This document shows positions 4,612 through 5,306 of a stretch of DNA of 5,306 nucleotides, in pieces. Origin of the DNA: Terriglobia bacterium (GTDB lineage Bacteria; Acidobacteriota; Terriglobia; UBA7540). Position numbers and translations under genes: made by a program. The DNA lies in assembly GCA_022866195.1 (NCBI GenBank), contig JALHUF010000224.1, forward strand, positions 1-5,306. The letters run 5' to 3'. Below the pieces are notes generated by a model that saw only the letters and a program-made list of their open reading frames with translations, was not told the DNA's origin and did no database searches. Numbering within the stretch: the first letter of the stretch is position 1; every line of letters starts with the position of its first letter.

Positions 4612-5306
4612 TTACGCGAGGACCGGCACGGCGACGGGCTCGCACACCGCTTCATCGAAGCGCACCGAAACCAGTCGCGAGATGCCCGGCTCTTCCATGG
4701 TCACGCCGTACATGACCTCGGCGGTCTCCATGGTCTGCTTGTTGTGCGTGATGATGATGAACTGCGTGTGGCGGCTCATCTGCTGAATCATGCGCGTGAA
4801 GCGGTCGACGTTCGATTCGTCCAGGGGCGCGTCCACCTCGTCCAGGATGCAGAAGGGGCTGGGCGTGTAGTGGAATAGAGCAATCAGCAGTGCCAGCGCC
4901 GCCAGGGCCTTCTCCCCGCCGGAAAGCAGCAGCACATTCTGTAGACGCTTGCCGGGCGGCTGGGCGACGATGTCGAGGCCGCTATCGGGGTCGGCCTCGT
5001 CGCTGAGCCGCATCTCTCCCACGCCGCCGCCAAACAGCGTGCGGAACGATTCGGCAAAGTAGATGTTGATCGCCCGGAAAGCTTCCAGAAACTGCTGCCG
5101 GGACACCTGGTCAATTTCCTTGATGGCCTGCGCGGTGTCCTCGATCGAGGCCAGCAGGTCCTGTCGCTGGGTTTCGAGGAAGGTGTAGCGTTCTTCCGCC
5201 TCCTGGAGTTCCTCGAGCGCCATCATGTTTACCGGACCGAGATTCTCGATGCGTGTTTTCAGCTCGCGCACCTGCTCTTCCGCGGCGCCCAGCGCCTCAC
5301 CCGTCA
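4612..5306 (-). CDS. smc: Chromosome partition protein SMC, C-terminal head domain (5' part beyond right edge)
   Basis: This is the last 230 residues of SMC, the ATPase that compacts and segregates chromosomes, normally with ScpA and ScpB. The frame continues open to the right edge, so the Walker A N-terminus, the coiled-coil arms and the hinge are outside the window. Within the fragment, the end of the coiled coil leads into LGPVNMMALEE, a hallmark just before the head. Next come GGGVGEMRL, the ABC signature LSGGEK (4926-4909), Walker B with D-loop (ILDEVDAPLD, 4848-4819) and the H-loop ITHNK (4752-4738). It ends MYGVTMEEPGISRLVSVRF plus a short tail. All C-terminal catalytic elements are intact. 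The GTG at 5271 is an internal Val codon, not a start. MukB and Rad50 are less likely because of the MEEPG-S-LVSV ending. Confidence 0.96.
   Translation of the reverse strand, partial: TGEALGAAEEQVRELKTRIENLGPVNMMALEELQEAEERYTFLETQRQDLLASIEDTAQAIKEIDQVSRQQFLEAFRAINIYFAESFRTLFGGGVGEMRLSDEADPDSGLDIVAQPPGKRLQNVLLLSGGEKALAALALLIALFHYTPSPFCILDEVDAPLDESNVDRFTRMIQQMSRHTQFIIITHNKQTMETAEVMYGVTMEEPGISRLVSVRFDEAVCEPVAVPVLA

Noticed and set aside
4462..4878. Plus-strand open frame over the smc-purC gap and the smc end
   Set aside because: It is antisense to the highly conserved SMC Walker B and H-loop region and has no independent coding evidence.

Overview
The window is GC-rich bacterial chromosome with long, well-spaced housekeeping genes and no sign of mobile DNA. 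The gene content fits Acidobacteriota: a long-form PurC, a stand-alone Fis-type helix-turn-helix protein, and an exported TPR protein with an OB-fold-like C-terminus. That assignment is an inference from protein style, not from a marker gene.

Layout. Positions 1-800 (minus strand, running off the left edge) hold an uncharacterised helical-repeat protein that is not easily noticed because it has no stop codon inside the window. A divergent intergenic region of about 300 bases follows (801-1107). It carries a good promoter candidate for the left gene, an 8-bp inverted repeat, and a weaker promoter candidate for the right gene. Positions 1108-2499 (plus strand) encode the exported TPR/OB-like protein, followed by strong GC-rich hairpins that look like its terminator. 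Converging on it from the right is a minus-strand cluster, purC (4422-3514), cvpA (3482-2931) and a 77-residue Fis-type HTH gene (2890-2657), with gaps of only 31 and 40 bases. A near-consensus sigma-70 promoter (4471-4444) sits just upstream of purC and probably drives all three genes. Right of that, also on the minus strand, is the C-terminal ATPase part of the chromosome-organising protein SMC (5306-4612), cut by the right edge.

How they fit together. PurC makes SAICAR in de novo purine synthesis. CvpA-family membrane proteins are also found beside purine genes elsewhere (cvpA-purF in Escherichia coli), so the purC-cvpA pairing echoes a known association. The small Fis-like protein at the end of the cluster is a candidate regulator, with target unknown. 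SMC is an independent chromosome-segregation gene upstream. The least understood items are the left-edge repeat protein with its exact 127-residue internal duplication, the TPR/OB exported protein, and the co-transcribed small DNA-binding protein. I found no CRISPR array, rRNA, tRNA, IS element or clear riboswitch.
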